DNA from: Littorina saxatilis
Lineage: Eukaryota; Mollusca; Gastropoda; Littorinimorpha; Littorinidae
DNA length: 64,000 nucleotides
Assembly (NCBI RefSeq): GCF_037325665.1
Contig: NC_090246.1
Span: 63,050,648 to 63,114,647 of the forward strand
Direction of reading: 5' to 3'
The notes under the pieces: generated by a model
What the model saw: the letters and a program-made list of their open reading frames with translations, nothing else
Told to the model about the DNA's origin: nothing
The model's database searches: none
Program-made: the position numbers and the translations under genes
Shown: piece by piece, positions 36,901 to 44,971 of the stretch
How the letters are laid out: each line of letters opens with the position of its first letter
Position numbering within the stretch: the stretch's first letter is position 1

Positions 36901-39900
36901 TGCCGACGAACTGCTTCTCTTCTCGTAGCATGTGACGAGCTGCCTGTTTGATCATCCAGTAAGTTTCAGGACTCTTGTCGCTGCTGCAGTCTTTGACCAA
37001 CACGAAATCGTCAGTTTCATAGAGTAGTGACTGCCTGTCGCCTGTGTTGTCATGGACCACCCTTCGTAAAGAGTTGTTTCTGTGCATATTTTTCACTGAA
37101 CGCACAGCCGCTCGATCTTTCAGTCCCAACACATACTCCTTGATGGACGAGACTATAACTCATGTCTACTGCCTGTTTCTCTGACGCATCCAGCGTTTGT
37201 TTACATCCGTCCTGGGACTGTGTTGTCACAAGGGAAGAATTCACAACAGAAGCATCACGTGGCTCAGCGGTCCGTGGAGACGATAACACAGAGCCACCCT
37301 CTCCCTGCCCATTGTTGTCACGCTCACTGCTCTTCTCAACTGTGCGTGCAAAACGTGCAAAGATGTCACTGTGTTCTGGGTCACTTTTACATTCCAGTGC
37401 TTGTTGTTGTTGTTGTTGATTTGCTACTGGTTTTGGCACAAATGTAGGATTTGACACTGGAGAACACACACGACTTGCCTTTGATGTTTGGAAACGGATT
37501 TCTTCTTCTTTCCTTCTCTGTAGTGGAGTGGGTGGCCGAGTGGTAACGCACTTGCGCTCGGAAGCGAGAGGTTGCGAGTTCGACCCTGGGACAGGGCGTT
37601 AGCAATTTTCTCCCCCCTTTCCTAACCTAGGTGGTGGGTTCAAGTGCTAGTCTTTCGGATGAGACGAAAAACCGAGGTCCCTTCGTGTACACTACATTGG
37701 GGTGTGCACGTTAAAGATCCCACGATTGACAAAAGGGTCTTTCCTGGCAACATTGTATAGGCATAGATAAAATGTCCACCAAAATACCCGTGTGACTTGG
37801 AATAATAGGCCGTGAAAAGTAGGATATGCGCCGAAATGGCTGCGATCTGCTGGCCGATGTGAATGCGCGATGTATTGTGTAAAAAAAAAATCCATCTCGC
37901 ACGGCATAAATAAATCCCTGCGCCTTGAATATGTGCGCGATATAAATTGCATAAAAATATAAAAAAATAAAAAAATAAATCCCTGCGCTTAGAACTGTAC
38001 CCAAGGAATACGCGCGATATAAGCCTCATGTTGATTGATTGATAGTTCCTCGGCTCTCTGTCGTTGAAAACAGCACACAGAAACAGCACACAGAAACACA
38101 AGCATGCTTTGATAATTAAGTTTAAGATTTAAGAATTCAAAACCAGAAAAACTTATTTTGTGGAGGTTTAGTGTAGTTAACAAAACAGTACAATCACATA
38201 GCTAGCGGTTCAAAAGCCTTTTAAGTGCATTAATAAAATATAGAGCAAATAGATTCTAAAACAACCCTTAAATTATCAGTATTTAAGTGAAAGGGTTATT
38301 TAAAAAATTTAGCACTACAAATAAGAAATGGTTTAGTATTACAAACCATAAACTGTCTCTGTGTTCACAAAGCACTAACAAAACATTCTGGTTTTATTCT
38401 GTTCTTTCACAGGACAGTCCTAACAGAGGAAATGTCTTCCATCGCCCGATGTATTTGTATACAAATGCGATAACAGTATTGGAGTCTTTGTTTTCCATAC
38501 AAACTTAAACAAAGACTGATATGAGCCACATGCGGCAGGTCAGTGTAAAATGTAGGTTAAATTACATATTCTTACTCCCAATCACATATTGCATTTGACT
38601 ACGTCTGAGATGCTAGGTACTGAAAACGCTTACCCATCTAACACAACAAGGGGAAGCAAACCCATCACCAAAAAGGCAAACGTAGCCATGGTAACGAGAG
38701 GGTATCCCGGGAGTTACCTCCCCTCTAGTGGATACCACGTCACTTCCTACCACAACACGTGGCAAGTCATACGATTTTCAGCGTCTCATGAGAGAGGTTG
38801 TTGAAATTTTCGCTCCGTGGCTGCCAGGTGTGAGTTCCTCACAGGCCGGCCACGTTACTCGTCTTTCACCCGTGCGGGCTTCTTTTGGTGAGCCCGTTCT
38901 TGTTTGTTTCTACCAACTTTTTTGCTATGTTTAGTTACTGACGTTTTCGTCCTTTGGGACATGTTTGTCAGTGACTTTGTGCGTTTTCGCCATTTTGTAT
39001 TCTGGTCAGTGTGTTGACTGTGACATTTTGGTGTGTTAGCCTCCGCTTGTCTACTCTAGTAGTTTGCAAGCGTGGTGTTTGTGGTTCTTTAAACATTGTG
39101 TGTTACTGAGCTTTCTGTCCGTTCGGACTTGTGTTTGTCAGTAATTTTTCGTGTTGTTCGTTTGTTTGTTGGTCAGCTGGGCTGACCCCGATAAACGGAG
39201 AGAATCTTACGAGTTCGGTCGTAGGCCGCTACTCTTGGTATAGTGCTAGTTCTGTGTGTTCTAGCGTTACTATCGTTTCCTCCTTTGCTCTGGTTGGAGC
39301 AGGGGGAGTGTGTGTCCGCTTTGTTTCAGTCCCTCGTTCCAGCGATCCGCTGATAGTGTACGAGGTTATGCAGCGCTCTGTTGTTTCCGGCAGTGCCGCC
39401 CTTCCGTTCTGCGGTGGGGGATGTGCTGTCACTTGCTTACCTGGTCGTGCCTTCCGGTTTCCGGATTTCAGGTTCCTGCCTCAGCGGTTTCCGCCTCCTC
39501 AGGTGGACTCTCAAGTAAGTAGAGCTGGTCCGACTGCCCTGGTGAGGCGACGGGACATTCCCTGCTGGGAAACAGCTCACATGGGCAGAGTCACTACCTG
39601 CACTCTGTTGGTCGGCCGGCACCACCTTACGAGGCTTGGGTTGGTTGACCAGCAGGGGTGGTTTGCTGTCAGTTGGCACGTTCGCCTGTCACAGGACCGC
39701 GCAACTGTTGACTGGCAGCGGCGACCCTTCCCGGTTTCGGCCGGGATAAACACAGCGGTGGCTTGCCGCCGGCCGACATTTCCGCCTGTCTCGGGACCGC
39801 GGAACTTGTTGACTGGCAGCGGCGACCCTTCCCGGTTTTGGCCGGGATAAACACAGCGGTGGCTTGCCGCCGGCCGACATTTCCGCCTGTCTCGGGACCG

Positions 39901-42900
39901 CGGAACTTGTTGACTGGCAGCGGCGACCCTTCCCGGTTTTGGCCGGGATAAACACAGCGGTGGCTTGCCGCCGGCCGACATTTCCGCCTGTCTCAGGACC
40001 GCGGAACTTGTTGGCTGGCAGCGGCGGCCGTTTCCGGTTTCGGCCGGGATAGACCGGCCTTCGGGTTTTTTGGCTTCCGGCCTCAGTCTATGCAGTCTTC
40101 GTTTCCGCTGTCGGCGGTTTCGGCGGCTGCGTTTCCGGTTTCGGCCGGAAGCATGGGTCCACCTACACACGTACGCTGTAGCGACGTGGTAGGAGGGACC
40201 GCAGACTGGCCTCCGGGCTTTATGGCTTCCGGCTTCAGTCTATGCAGTCTTCGTTTCCGCTGTGGCGGTTTCGGCGGCTGCATTTCCGTTTTTTTACTGG
40301 AAATATAGGTCCACCTACACGCGTATGCTTCTGCTGCGGTGTAGGAGGGACCGCAGACTGGCCTCCGGGCTTTATGGCTTCCGGCCTCAGTCTATGCAGT
40401 CGTCGTTTCCGCTCTTGTGGTTCCGGCGGCTGCGTTTTCGGTTTCGGCCGGAATTATAGGTCCACCTACACACGTACGCTGCAGCTGCCGTGTATGGCGG
40501 GACCGTAGACTGGCCTCCGGGCATGATGGCTTCCAGCCTCAGTCTTTGCAGTTTTTGTTTCCGCGGTGGCGGTTTCGGTGGCTGCGTTTTTGGGTGGTTT
40601 GCGGCCAGTTAACAAGAACTCCTGTTGCAGGTTCAGACTTTGTTGACTGGCAGCGGCGGCCGTTCCCGGTTTCGGCCGGGATAAACGGTTCCGGTTTCGG
40701 CCGGAAGTATAGGTCCACCTACACACGTGCGCGGTAGCGGCGGTGTACGGGGGATCGCAGACTGGCCTTCGGGCTTTATGGCTTCCGGCCTCAGTCTATG
40801 CAGTCTTCGTTTTCGCGGCGGCGGTCTCGGCGGCTGCGTTTTCGGTTTTGACTGAAAGCGTAGGTCCACCTACACAGGTTCGCTTTGACGCTCGGTTTTG
40901 GGTGGACCACACACGGGCCTTCGGGCTTTCTGGCTTTGGCCTCAGCCTCTGCAGTCTTCGTTTCCGTTGTGACGGTTACGTCGGCTGCTAGCCGGCTTCG
41001 GCCGGGTTTGCTGTTCTTCTTCTTGGCAATTCCTTTGGATGGCAGGGAGAAGGCAACAGTGTCTGGCGATAGGCCCTCCTTCACTTGTACGCCCCGTCGT
41101 TGGTGGTAGGATGGGCCGCAGACTGGCCTCCTGGCTTTATGGCTTCCTGCCTCAGCCTACGCAGCCTTTGTTTCCGCTTTCTGTGGTTTCGGCGGCAGCG
41201 TTTCCGGCTTCGGTCGGGTATGCTGTTCCTCTCTCTGTCACTTCCGGTGGAACGTCAGAGAGGGAACAATAGCAGTCAGCTTTCAGCACTCTGTGCTTTG
41301 GTCAGGGCAGTCGGTGCTTCGCCCGGAGGGCGTTGCACGGCCTCTTGCCCGGGCCTGCGGTCGGAGGGGTGGTCTACTTACCCTTTTCCTCATGGTCAAG
41401 GGATGAGTGAGGTCCTTTTCTGGGTTACGGTTTTCCGGTTTCCGGGTATTCCGTTCTTCCTCCCACCGCTGGGTTTATGGCTTCGGTCTTTGTCCTTTTT
41501 AGTCCACTCTGAGGTTCAGTTGGTGGTCAGCGAAGGGACATGGTCGGGATTTCCGTCAAGGCTCAAGGCTATTCTTGCAGCTGTGGCGGACGTTACTTCC
41601 CGGTACCTTCCTTTTGGGAATATTAAGTCTCTCACCACATGGTCACTCTGTGGCTGTGCTGGGGTTGACCGGAGACTGGCTTCCGGGCTTTTCAGCTTCC
41701 GGTCTCAGTCTCAGCAGCCTTAGTTTTCGCATGCTGCGACTTGGTCGGTTGCATTTCTGGCTGTGGCTGGATATACTGTTCCTCTTCTTTCCGGTTACTT
41801 TCTGGGAGAAAGGAACGGCTGCCGCTTTCGGGCGTTCCAGCTCCTCGGCCGGGGTAGTTGTCTCGTCGCCTTTCCGGTGGGAGGGGCTTCTGTCCATTCC
41901 GTTCCGTCGTCTTGGACGTCATTTGGCTGTTTCTGACTCGCTGTCAGTCAGGGTATCAGCTGGTATGATGTTCTGGTACGCGCGTTTCCGGTTTTCCGGT
42001 TATTCGGTGTACTTTTTCTGCCTCTGGTGGATGTGACTTCGGCATTTTCTTTCGCTCGGCCACTCTGACTTCAGTTGGTGGCTGGAGAAGAGACATCTTT
42101 TGGGGTTTTCCGCAGCAGTGTGAGCGGAGATCAGGTGCTTGATCCTCGCTTCCCTGCCCTTCGGGGTTTCGTGTGCCCTCCCTCAGGCGGCGAACAGTTT
42201 TTTCAGCCACGGGCTGCTGCTTCTGTCGCACTTCCGGCTGGCCGGAGAGGTGGTTCTCTTACCGGCGTCTCAGTTACGTCAGGGTTTTAGAACAAAGATT
42301 GACCTTTGTGGTCATTATTGTCTGTCGATTGTCTCCTGCATTTCACAGGTAGCTATGGCATTTCCGGCGCCTGTGTCGGTAGATTTCTAGGCTTTCTGCA
42401 TCCTTTTTCTGAGGCGAGTCAGTACGACTTCCGTTCGGTCGGGTTTCTTGCTACAGTCACCCTTCTATCACAGGCTACTATGTTTATGGTGTTGGCCCGT
42501 TGGCTCAGTGTTTGTCCCTCAGTCTTTCAGACGTGGACAGGCTTTTTCGGGCCTTTCGCTCAAACCCAGGAGGGCTCTTGATTTGATCTGAGTCTTTTGG
42601 CTGGTCGGCTTCACGCTTTGTCTGGTATGCTTACCAGTCGTGTTTTCGGCTTTGGGTTCTTGATTCGCAATTACCTACAAGCGGACTGAACTGCGAGCTC
42701 TATGGCTTGGGGGGCCATTTTGGTCATGGTTACTGGTCACTCTAGACTTTTGCCCTCTGTGACTCCCGCACTTTCGGGTGCTTATGCTTGTTGCAAGTAT
42801 CGGCTTCCTCGTACTATCCTTTTCTGCTTTGGCACGAACGGATAGAGGACTTCGGGTTACCATCTCTTTTGAGAGCAGCAGGTCTGCCGTTTTCGGCACC

Positions 42901-44093
42901 CTTCTTTAGCATGCTTTAGGGGTGACGATGTCAAAAGATCGCAGTCAGGGTTTTTCCTGTTGTTTTCTTGTGTCACTTCCTAAGAGTACCTTGATCGTTT
43001 CTTGGTTAGTTTGTACTCTAACACAGAGTAGCAGACAGTGTGCTTAGGGGGGGTGAGCGTTTCTTCACGTTCTTGGAACTTTCGGAACGCTTATGCTCAT
43101 TTTGAGTTTTTTATCATCGGGTCGGACTCTGGTACGTTGTACTCATGTCTTTCTCTTTCCTTTTGCGCGGAGTTTGGTCACTCTTCTCTGGAGCTGACCT
43201 ATATCGCTCAGTTGTTGTCGGGCTTTGGCATAGCCCTCCAACAAGAAGGGGGGGGGGGGGGTCAGATTGTCTTCCCCTCCTCTCGGCTCGGGTTCATGTA
43301 ATCCAGGGCTCTTCTTCCTCCCTGGGCCTCCTTCTTACGGTCCGGGGAGGAAGGGTTGGGCACAGCTTTCTGAAGGTGTCTTTAGCAAGTTTGGTCTAAG
43401 CGACATCCTGGCTGTCTTTCAGGATTTTCTCTGGCCCCTTTCTGGCTTGTTGGCAGGGGGCCAGTTCCTGGTAAGGGTGTTAGAGGGGGTTAGAATTTTT
43501 CTTTCCCACCGGGCCCTTCATGCCTTTTTTGGGCAGTGGGCCTGTTTCTGGCAGGGTTTCTAATGGGAGTTGAATTTTTTCTTTCCCACCGCCTTGTTGA
43601 TGTTATCTGCAATATGTGATTGGGAGTAAGAATATGTAATTTAATATAAAATTTCTAAAGTAAATTTTGATTTGATTAATATACTTACCCCAATCACATA
43701 GCGTAGGCCCGCCCGCCTGCCCCGCTTATGGTTTGAGTTTTCTTCAAGTCGTATGAGTTGCCACGTGTTGTGGTAGGAAGTGACGTGGTATCCACTAGAG
43801 GGGAGGTAACTCCCGGGATACCCTCTCGTTACCATGGCTACGTTTGCCTTTTTGGTGATGGGTTTGCTTCCCCTTGTTGTGTTAGATGGGTAAGCGTTTT
43901 CAGTACCTAGCATCTCAGACGTAGTCAAATGCAATATGTGATTGGGGTAAGTATATTAATCAAATCAAAATTTACTTTAGAAATTTTATATTCAAGATGT
44001 CATTTGAATGTGAGAAAAATTTATGTTTGTGCTTCTGATTTTATTTCAGACGTCAACACTACAAACATTGTAAACAATGGGACGGCTTCTTGA
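25689..44093 (+). CDS. GNPTG: N-acetylglucosamine-1-phosphotransferase subunit gamma
   Basis: Exons: 25689-25737, 30807-30861, 31485-31628, 32295-32378, 32805-32898, 34664-34861, 35627-35782, 36407-36467, 44050-44093; 885 nt, 294 aa plus TGA, phases consistent. Exon 1 encodes a signal peptide ([14 protein letters not shown]). The mannose-6-phosphate-receptor-like domain spans about residues 50-175: [53 protein letters not shown] and LLVYPTLS closely match human GNPTG (305 aa). The two glycosylation sites known in human (NVT and NNT) correspond to NIT and NNT here; further sequons are NVS, NTT and NGT. The tail has a short coiled coil ([20 protein letters not shown]). The protein acts in the Golgi with the alpha/beta subunits to tag lysosomal enzymes with mannose-6-phosphate. 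Introns 1 and 8 hold large retroelements. Confidence 0.95.
25793..25948 (+). repeat. 5' LTR of the gypsy element
   Basis: 156 bp, TG...CA, carrying an AATAAA hexamer in its middle (about 25865-25870). Confidence 0.93.
26278..30249 (+). CDS. Gag-pol polyprotein of the Ty3/gypsy element
   Basis: A single frame of 1323 codons. In order: a capsid-like gag region (residues 1 to about 200), two zinc knuckles (about 228-262; the second is CX2CX4HX4C), aspartic protease with DTGA near residue 314, reverse transcriptase with the VDIDD active site near 584-588, RNase H from about 730, and integrase with an HHCC zinc finger from about 958, followed by the DDE core ([22 protein letters not shown]). No chromodomain or envelope is seen. 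Gag and pol are fused in one frame, as in several gypsy lineages. The frame looks whole. Confidence 0.95.
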   Translation: MAAAPVKQFTANVTAPTKLDVSGNLATNWKKFRRQWDNYYIASRLALENDADGNETAFQCAVFLATIGEDAMEIYEGLKFATAEDKKKLSKVLQTFEDHCVGHTNEAYESYQFHSRRQEEGESIEAYLACLRQLAKTCNFKDEDRMIRDQVVMGIREDTLREKLLEKRNLTVEDCLDTGRIHEKSRQQLQSMATNNHTQVNRVRSDRQGQRPSDYNQRKKYGEEKHSKCGRCGKSPSHNRQDCPAKDAECRKCAKIGHYANVCRTKAGVRYVEEEDEDEAFLGTIRTESVNQIEDDKWHAKIKVNGRLMNFRLDTGADVTVVPDRWFRKNSPHIQPTERKCTAAGQLPLTILGEFKATLETEKKSVTENLVIVRDLKEPLLGKNALEALHLVERIYTVDADCEIKESYPELFEGLGKMPNKYTIRMKDNDSPFSISTPRRLPLPLRQKVQEELKKMEEDDIIRPVTKPTDWCAPIVAVPKPNGRIRLCVDFTRLNEKVQRENFPLPTTDQLLARISGAKVFSKLDCNSGFYQIPLDEESQELTTFITPFGRFCFKRLPFGICSGPEIFHREMTHILAGVPGVIVDIDDVLIFGKDQEEHDQRLKMVLQKLKEAGVTLNEKCAFSLHTVKFLGHLISPEGIEIDPAKVEAITNFPKPTNITELRRFLGMVNHVGKFAPNLAETTEPLRQLLHKENDWIWNEKQESSFQTLKQQLSSAPVLAHYSPEKPTKVSADASSFGMGGVLLQKEEDEWRPVFYASRALTSTEQRYAQVEKEALAMTWCCEKFRDFLVGLSRFVIETDHKPLLALMQTKLLDELTPRIQRFRMRMMHFSYDVIYTSGKNLTTADTLSRAPGSVPAEQDRQMEFETQMHVQQVIESLPATDQRIEEIKLKQSTDETCSKIIEFCKVDHWPEHAKKNHVLKQYWTARNDLTVVQGILLYQSRLVIPSEMRKDILQRLHGGHQGIVKCRALARSSVWWPGLSKDLETMIQNCSVCEKERVLPLEPLRPSSTPEYPWQRIGTDLFEWKGHQYLLAVDYYSRWIEIAHLTQTTSSAIIQHLKSIFGRQGIPEVVISDNGPQYSSREFAKFGETYGFTHITSSPHYPKGNGEAERAVQTVKHLLRKAEDPYLAMLNYRATPLQQGYSPAELLNGRKLRTTIPTMSSHIPNHPDVDKFKEKDHQLKMKQKAYFDKRHRVKALSPMDQPDQPVWIKTPRVTEGSVMNSQPNPRSYILQTPTGNQRRNRHHLRKRSLQPSPGPGDIPRATSLLPAHAATENDVSPGSQLPPPPLPSTEEETKDTSTADAPTEVIRSRAGRIIKPREIWDM
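30284..30439 (+). repeat. 3' LTR of the gypsy element
   Basis: 156 bp, same sequence as the 5' LTR, followed by the CTCAA target duplication. Confidence 0.93.
30799..30809 (+). promoter_or_regulatory. Tandem splice acceptor (NAGNAG) of GNPTG exon 2
   Basis: TTACAGCAG offers two AG acceptors 3 nt apart (exon start 30807 or 30810); both keep the frame and would add or drop one alanine just after the signal peptide. Confidence 0.5.
31721..32018. mobile_element. GGCC-type MITE, copy 1, GNPTG intron 3
   Basis: Inverted ends AGGCCAAAAAAAATAATAGG and ...CCTATTTTTTTTTTAGGCCT, extended inward by TGTGGTTACGGTAAC / GTTACCGTAACCACA. About 300 bp, AT-rich, non-coding. Confidence 0.65.
32925..34331 (+). 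mobile_element. Non-autonomous Helitron, copy 1, GNPTG intron 5
   Basis: The 3' end is the hairpin CCCGGCGAAGCCGGG followed by TATTCCTCTAG and T, the classical Helitron terminus (hairpin, then CTRR before T). The 5' end lies in a TATATA tract followed by CGACTTGTGTCTG. Internally a block with CAACACGTGCTCTCAGCGCG occurs twice (about 33091 and 33302), and a roughly 390-bp block is duplicated (about 33455-33840 and 33895-34300). No helicase gene. A relative lies at 48325-49397. Confidence 0.75.
34429..34603. mobile_element. Pogo/Tigger-type MITE, GNPTG intron 5
   Basis: Inverted ends CAGTGAAACCCCCCC / GGGGGGGTTTCACTG with TA at both flanks, 175 bp; interior is built from TCTAAGACC-like motifs. 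Non-coding. Confidence 0.75.
34878..35086. mobile_element. AATAGAC-type MITE, copy 2, GNPTG intron 6
   Basis: Begins AATAGACAATGTTCGGAAAT and ends ATTCCGGAATTCGTCTATT; the repeats continue inward as CTCTTGCTTTTAGTGAG and its complement. About 209 bp. Confidence 0.6.
36791..37525 (-). pseudogene. Unrecognised broken coding-like sequence in GNPTG intron 8
   Basis: Two overlapping minus-strand frames (upstream one about 37525-37060, downstream one 37150-36791) have protein-like composition. The first has a polyglutamine run and [19 protein letters not shown]; the second has [20 protein letters not shown] and ends [12 protein letters not shown] do not recognise either. It looks broken and is cut at its upstream side by a SINE. 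It could be a gene fragment carried by a mobile element or an unknown element's own protein. No function is assigned. Confidence 0.3.
37526..38045 (+). mobile_element. tRNA-derived SINE (family D, Leu/Ser-tRNA-like head)
   Basis: Head GTGGCCGAGTGGTAACGCAC with B-box GCGAGTTCGACCC near 37575; the body contains AAAGATCCCACGATTGAC and a duplicated AAATCCCTGCGC segment; the tail is TTGATTGATTGA near 38030-38043. In GNPTG intron 8. Confidence 0.75.
39705..40045. repeat. 101-bp tandem repeat in the DIRS-like element
   Basis: Three to four near-identical units containing TTGACTGGCAGCGGCG, TTCGGCCGGGATAAAC or TTTTGGCCGGGATAAAC, and CGACATTTCCGCCTGTCTC. The proline/arginine-rich frames on both strands arise from the repeat. 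Confidence 0.9.
40050..41730. repeat. Degenerate long-unit repeat (GGCTTCCGGCCTCAGTCTAT family)
   Basis: About eight units, spaced roughly 140-550 bp, each with ACTGGCCTCCGGGCTTTATG-like sequence, CCTCAGTCTATGCAG and CGTTTCCGCTGTGGCGG. Several are followed by TTTCGGCCGG and TAGGTCCACCTACAC. Non-coding as far as I can tell. Confidence 0.75.
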
Positions 44094-44966
44094 GCACCTC
44101 CATGATTCCAGGAGCGGAGAGGAGGGGGGGGGGGGGGGGTGGGTCGGATTGGGAATTCCAGCATTACAGTTTGGTTTTGGATTCTTTCTTTTCTTTATTT
44201 GGTGTTTAACGTCGTTTTCAAAGTTTTGGATTGGGTGATCCAGTTTCAAATACATATAATTATGTTTTTACATTCAATCTAGTCCATCTTCCAAATACTT
44301 ACGAATGAAATTTGTGTGCAGATAGGTCTTTGAAGGACTTTCTTGCTATTAAAACCCCCAATTAGCATTGAATTGTGGATTGATGCGGTGCAGGTTTTAT
44401 GCATCCTCTTCTTTTTAAGATTGCTGTTCAGATTTTGATTTTGTTCTGCAACTGTAATATGTATGGTATGTTGACATTTACAAATGTGGTTGTGTGTATG
44501 TGGGTGCAAGAAAGAGAGAAAGAGAATTGGGAGAGAGAGAGAGAGATAGAAAGAGGTTTCAAAAAAACAATTCTTTCACTTAATTGCACCCGATTGTTTA
44601 TACCTGTTCATTTGGATGAACCTGATAGATTGACTAAATTGTGTGTAATATTTGTTTTACATGGTTGTTTTAATAAGTTTGTGTGCTGCTGCTTGGTTGA
44701 TCAGATTCCATGGATGAAATTAAATTGAGTATGAAAGGCAAAGGAAGGTTAAAAGGTGTGTGTGTTTGTGTATGTAAGAGAGAGAGAGAGAGAAAATATG
44801 TGTGTGAAGAAGAATTAAGGACTCCAATCGTTCTCAACACACACACACAGAATTTTGATGCTTGTAAATTGGGATTCTGTATAATCCAACCAACCAACCA
44901 CCGTTACACAAATGTGATGTGACGTCTTTTGAAAATTAGAACAATGAAAGTTATCAGTTCACAAAT
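44094..44966. other. Convergent 3' region between GNPTG and ERCC1
   Basis: 873 bp between two facing stop codons, holding both 3' UTRs. ATTAAA at 44348-44353 is a candidate GNPTG polyadenylation signal. A short CTTTATTTGGTGTTTAACGT segment at about 44193 resembles a common mollusc repeat tail. A poly-G run lies at about 44127-44139. No gene is seen. Confidence 0.5.
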
Positions 44967-44971
44967 TTATT
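44966..44971 (-). terminator. AATAAA overlapping the ERCC1 stop codon
   Basis: The minus strand reads GGAAAATAAATT: the TAA stop lies inside an AATAAA hexamer. Whether it is used is unknown; a downstream signal is more likely. Confidence 0.3.

Larger units (their letters stand above)
38558..43992. mobile_element. DIRS-like inverted-repeat retroelement (candidate)
   Basis: About 190 bp near each end are inverted copies (38575-38768 against 43755-43955) and look identical. At about 43608-43700 the complement of the left tip is fused directly to the complement of the right tip, as in the internal complementary region of DIRS elements, which records the junction of a circular form. No target duplication is seen, also as in DIRS. 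The interior is GC-rich, full of tandem repeats, and contains no reverse transcriptase or tyrosine recombinase I can recognise, so it is probably non-autonomous. The terminal near-identity suggests recent activity. Located in GNPTG intron 8. Confidence 0.55.

Noticed and set aside
39705-40045. CRISPR-like array
   Set aside because: Units are contiguous 101-bp repeats without unique spacers in an animal genome; an ordinary tandem repeat.
39131-43563. Long open frames on both strands of the GC-rich block as novel genes
   Set aside because: They overlap on opposite strands, follow the tandem repeat units, and contain no recognisable domain; lack of stops is explained by composition.
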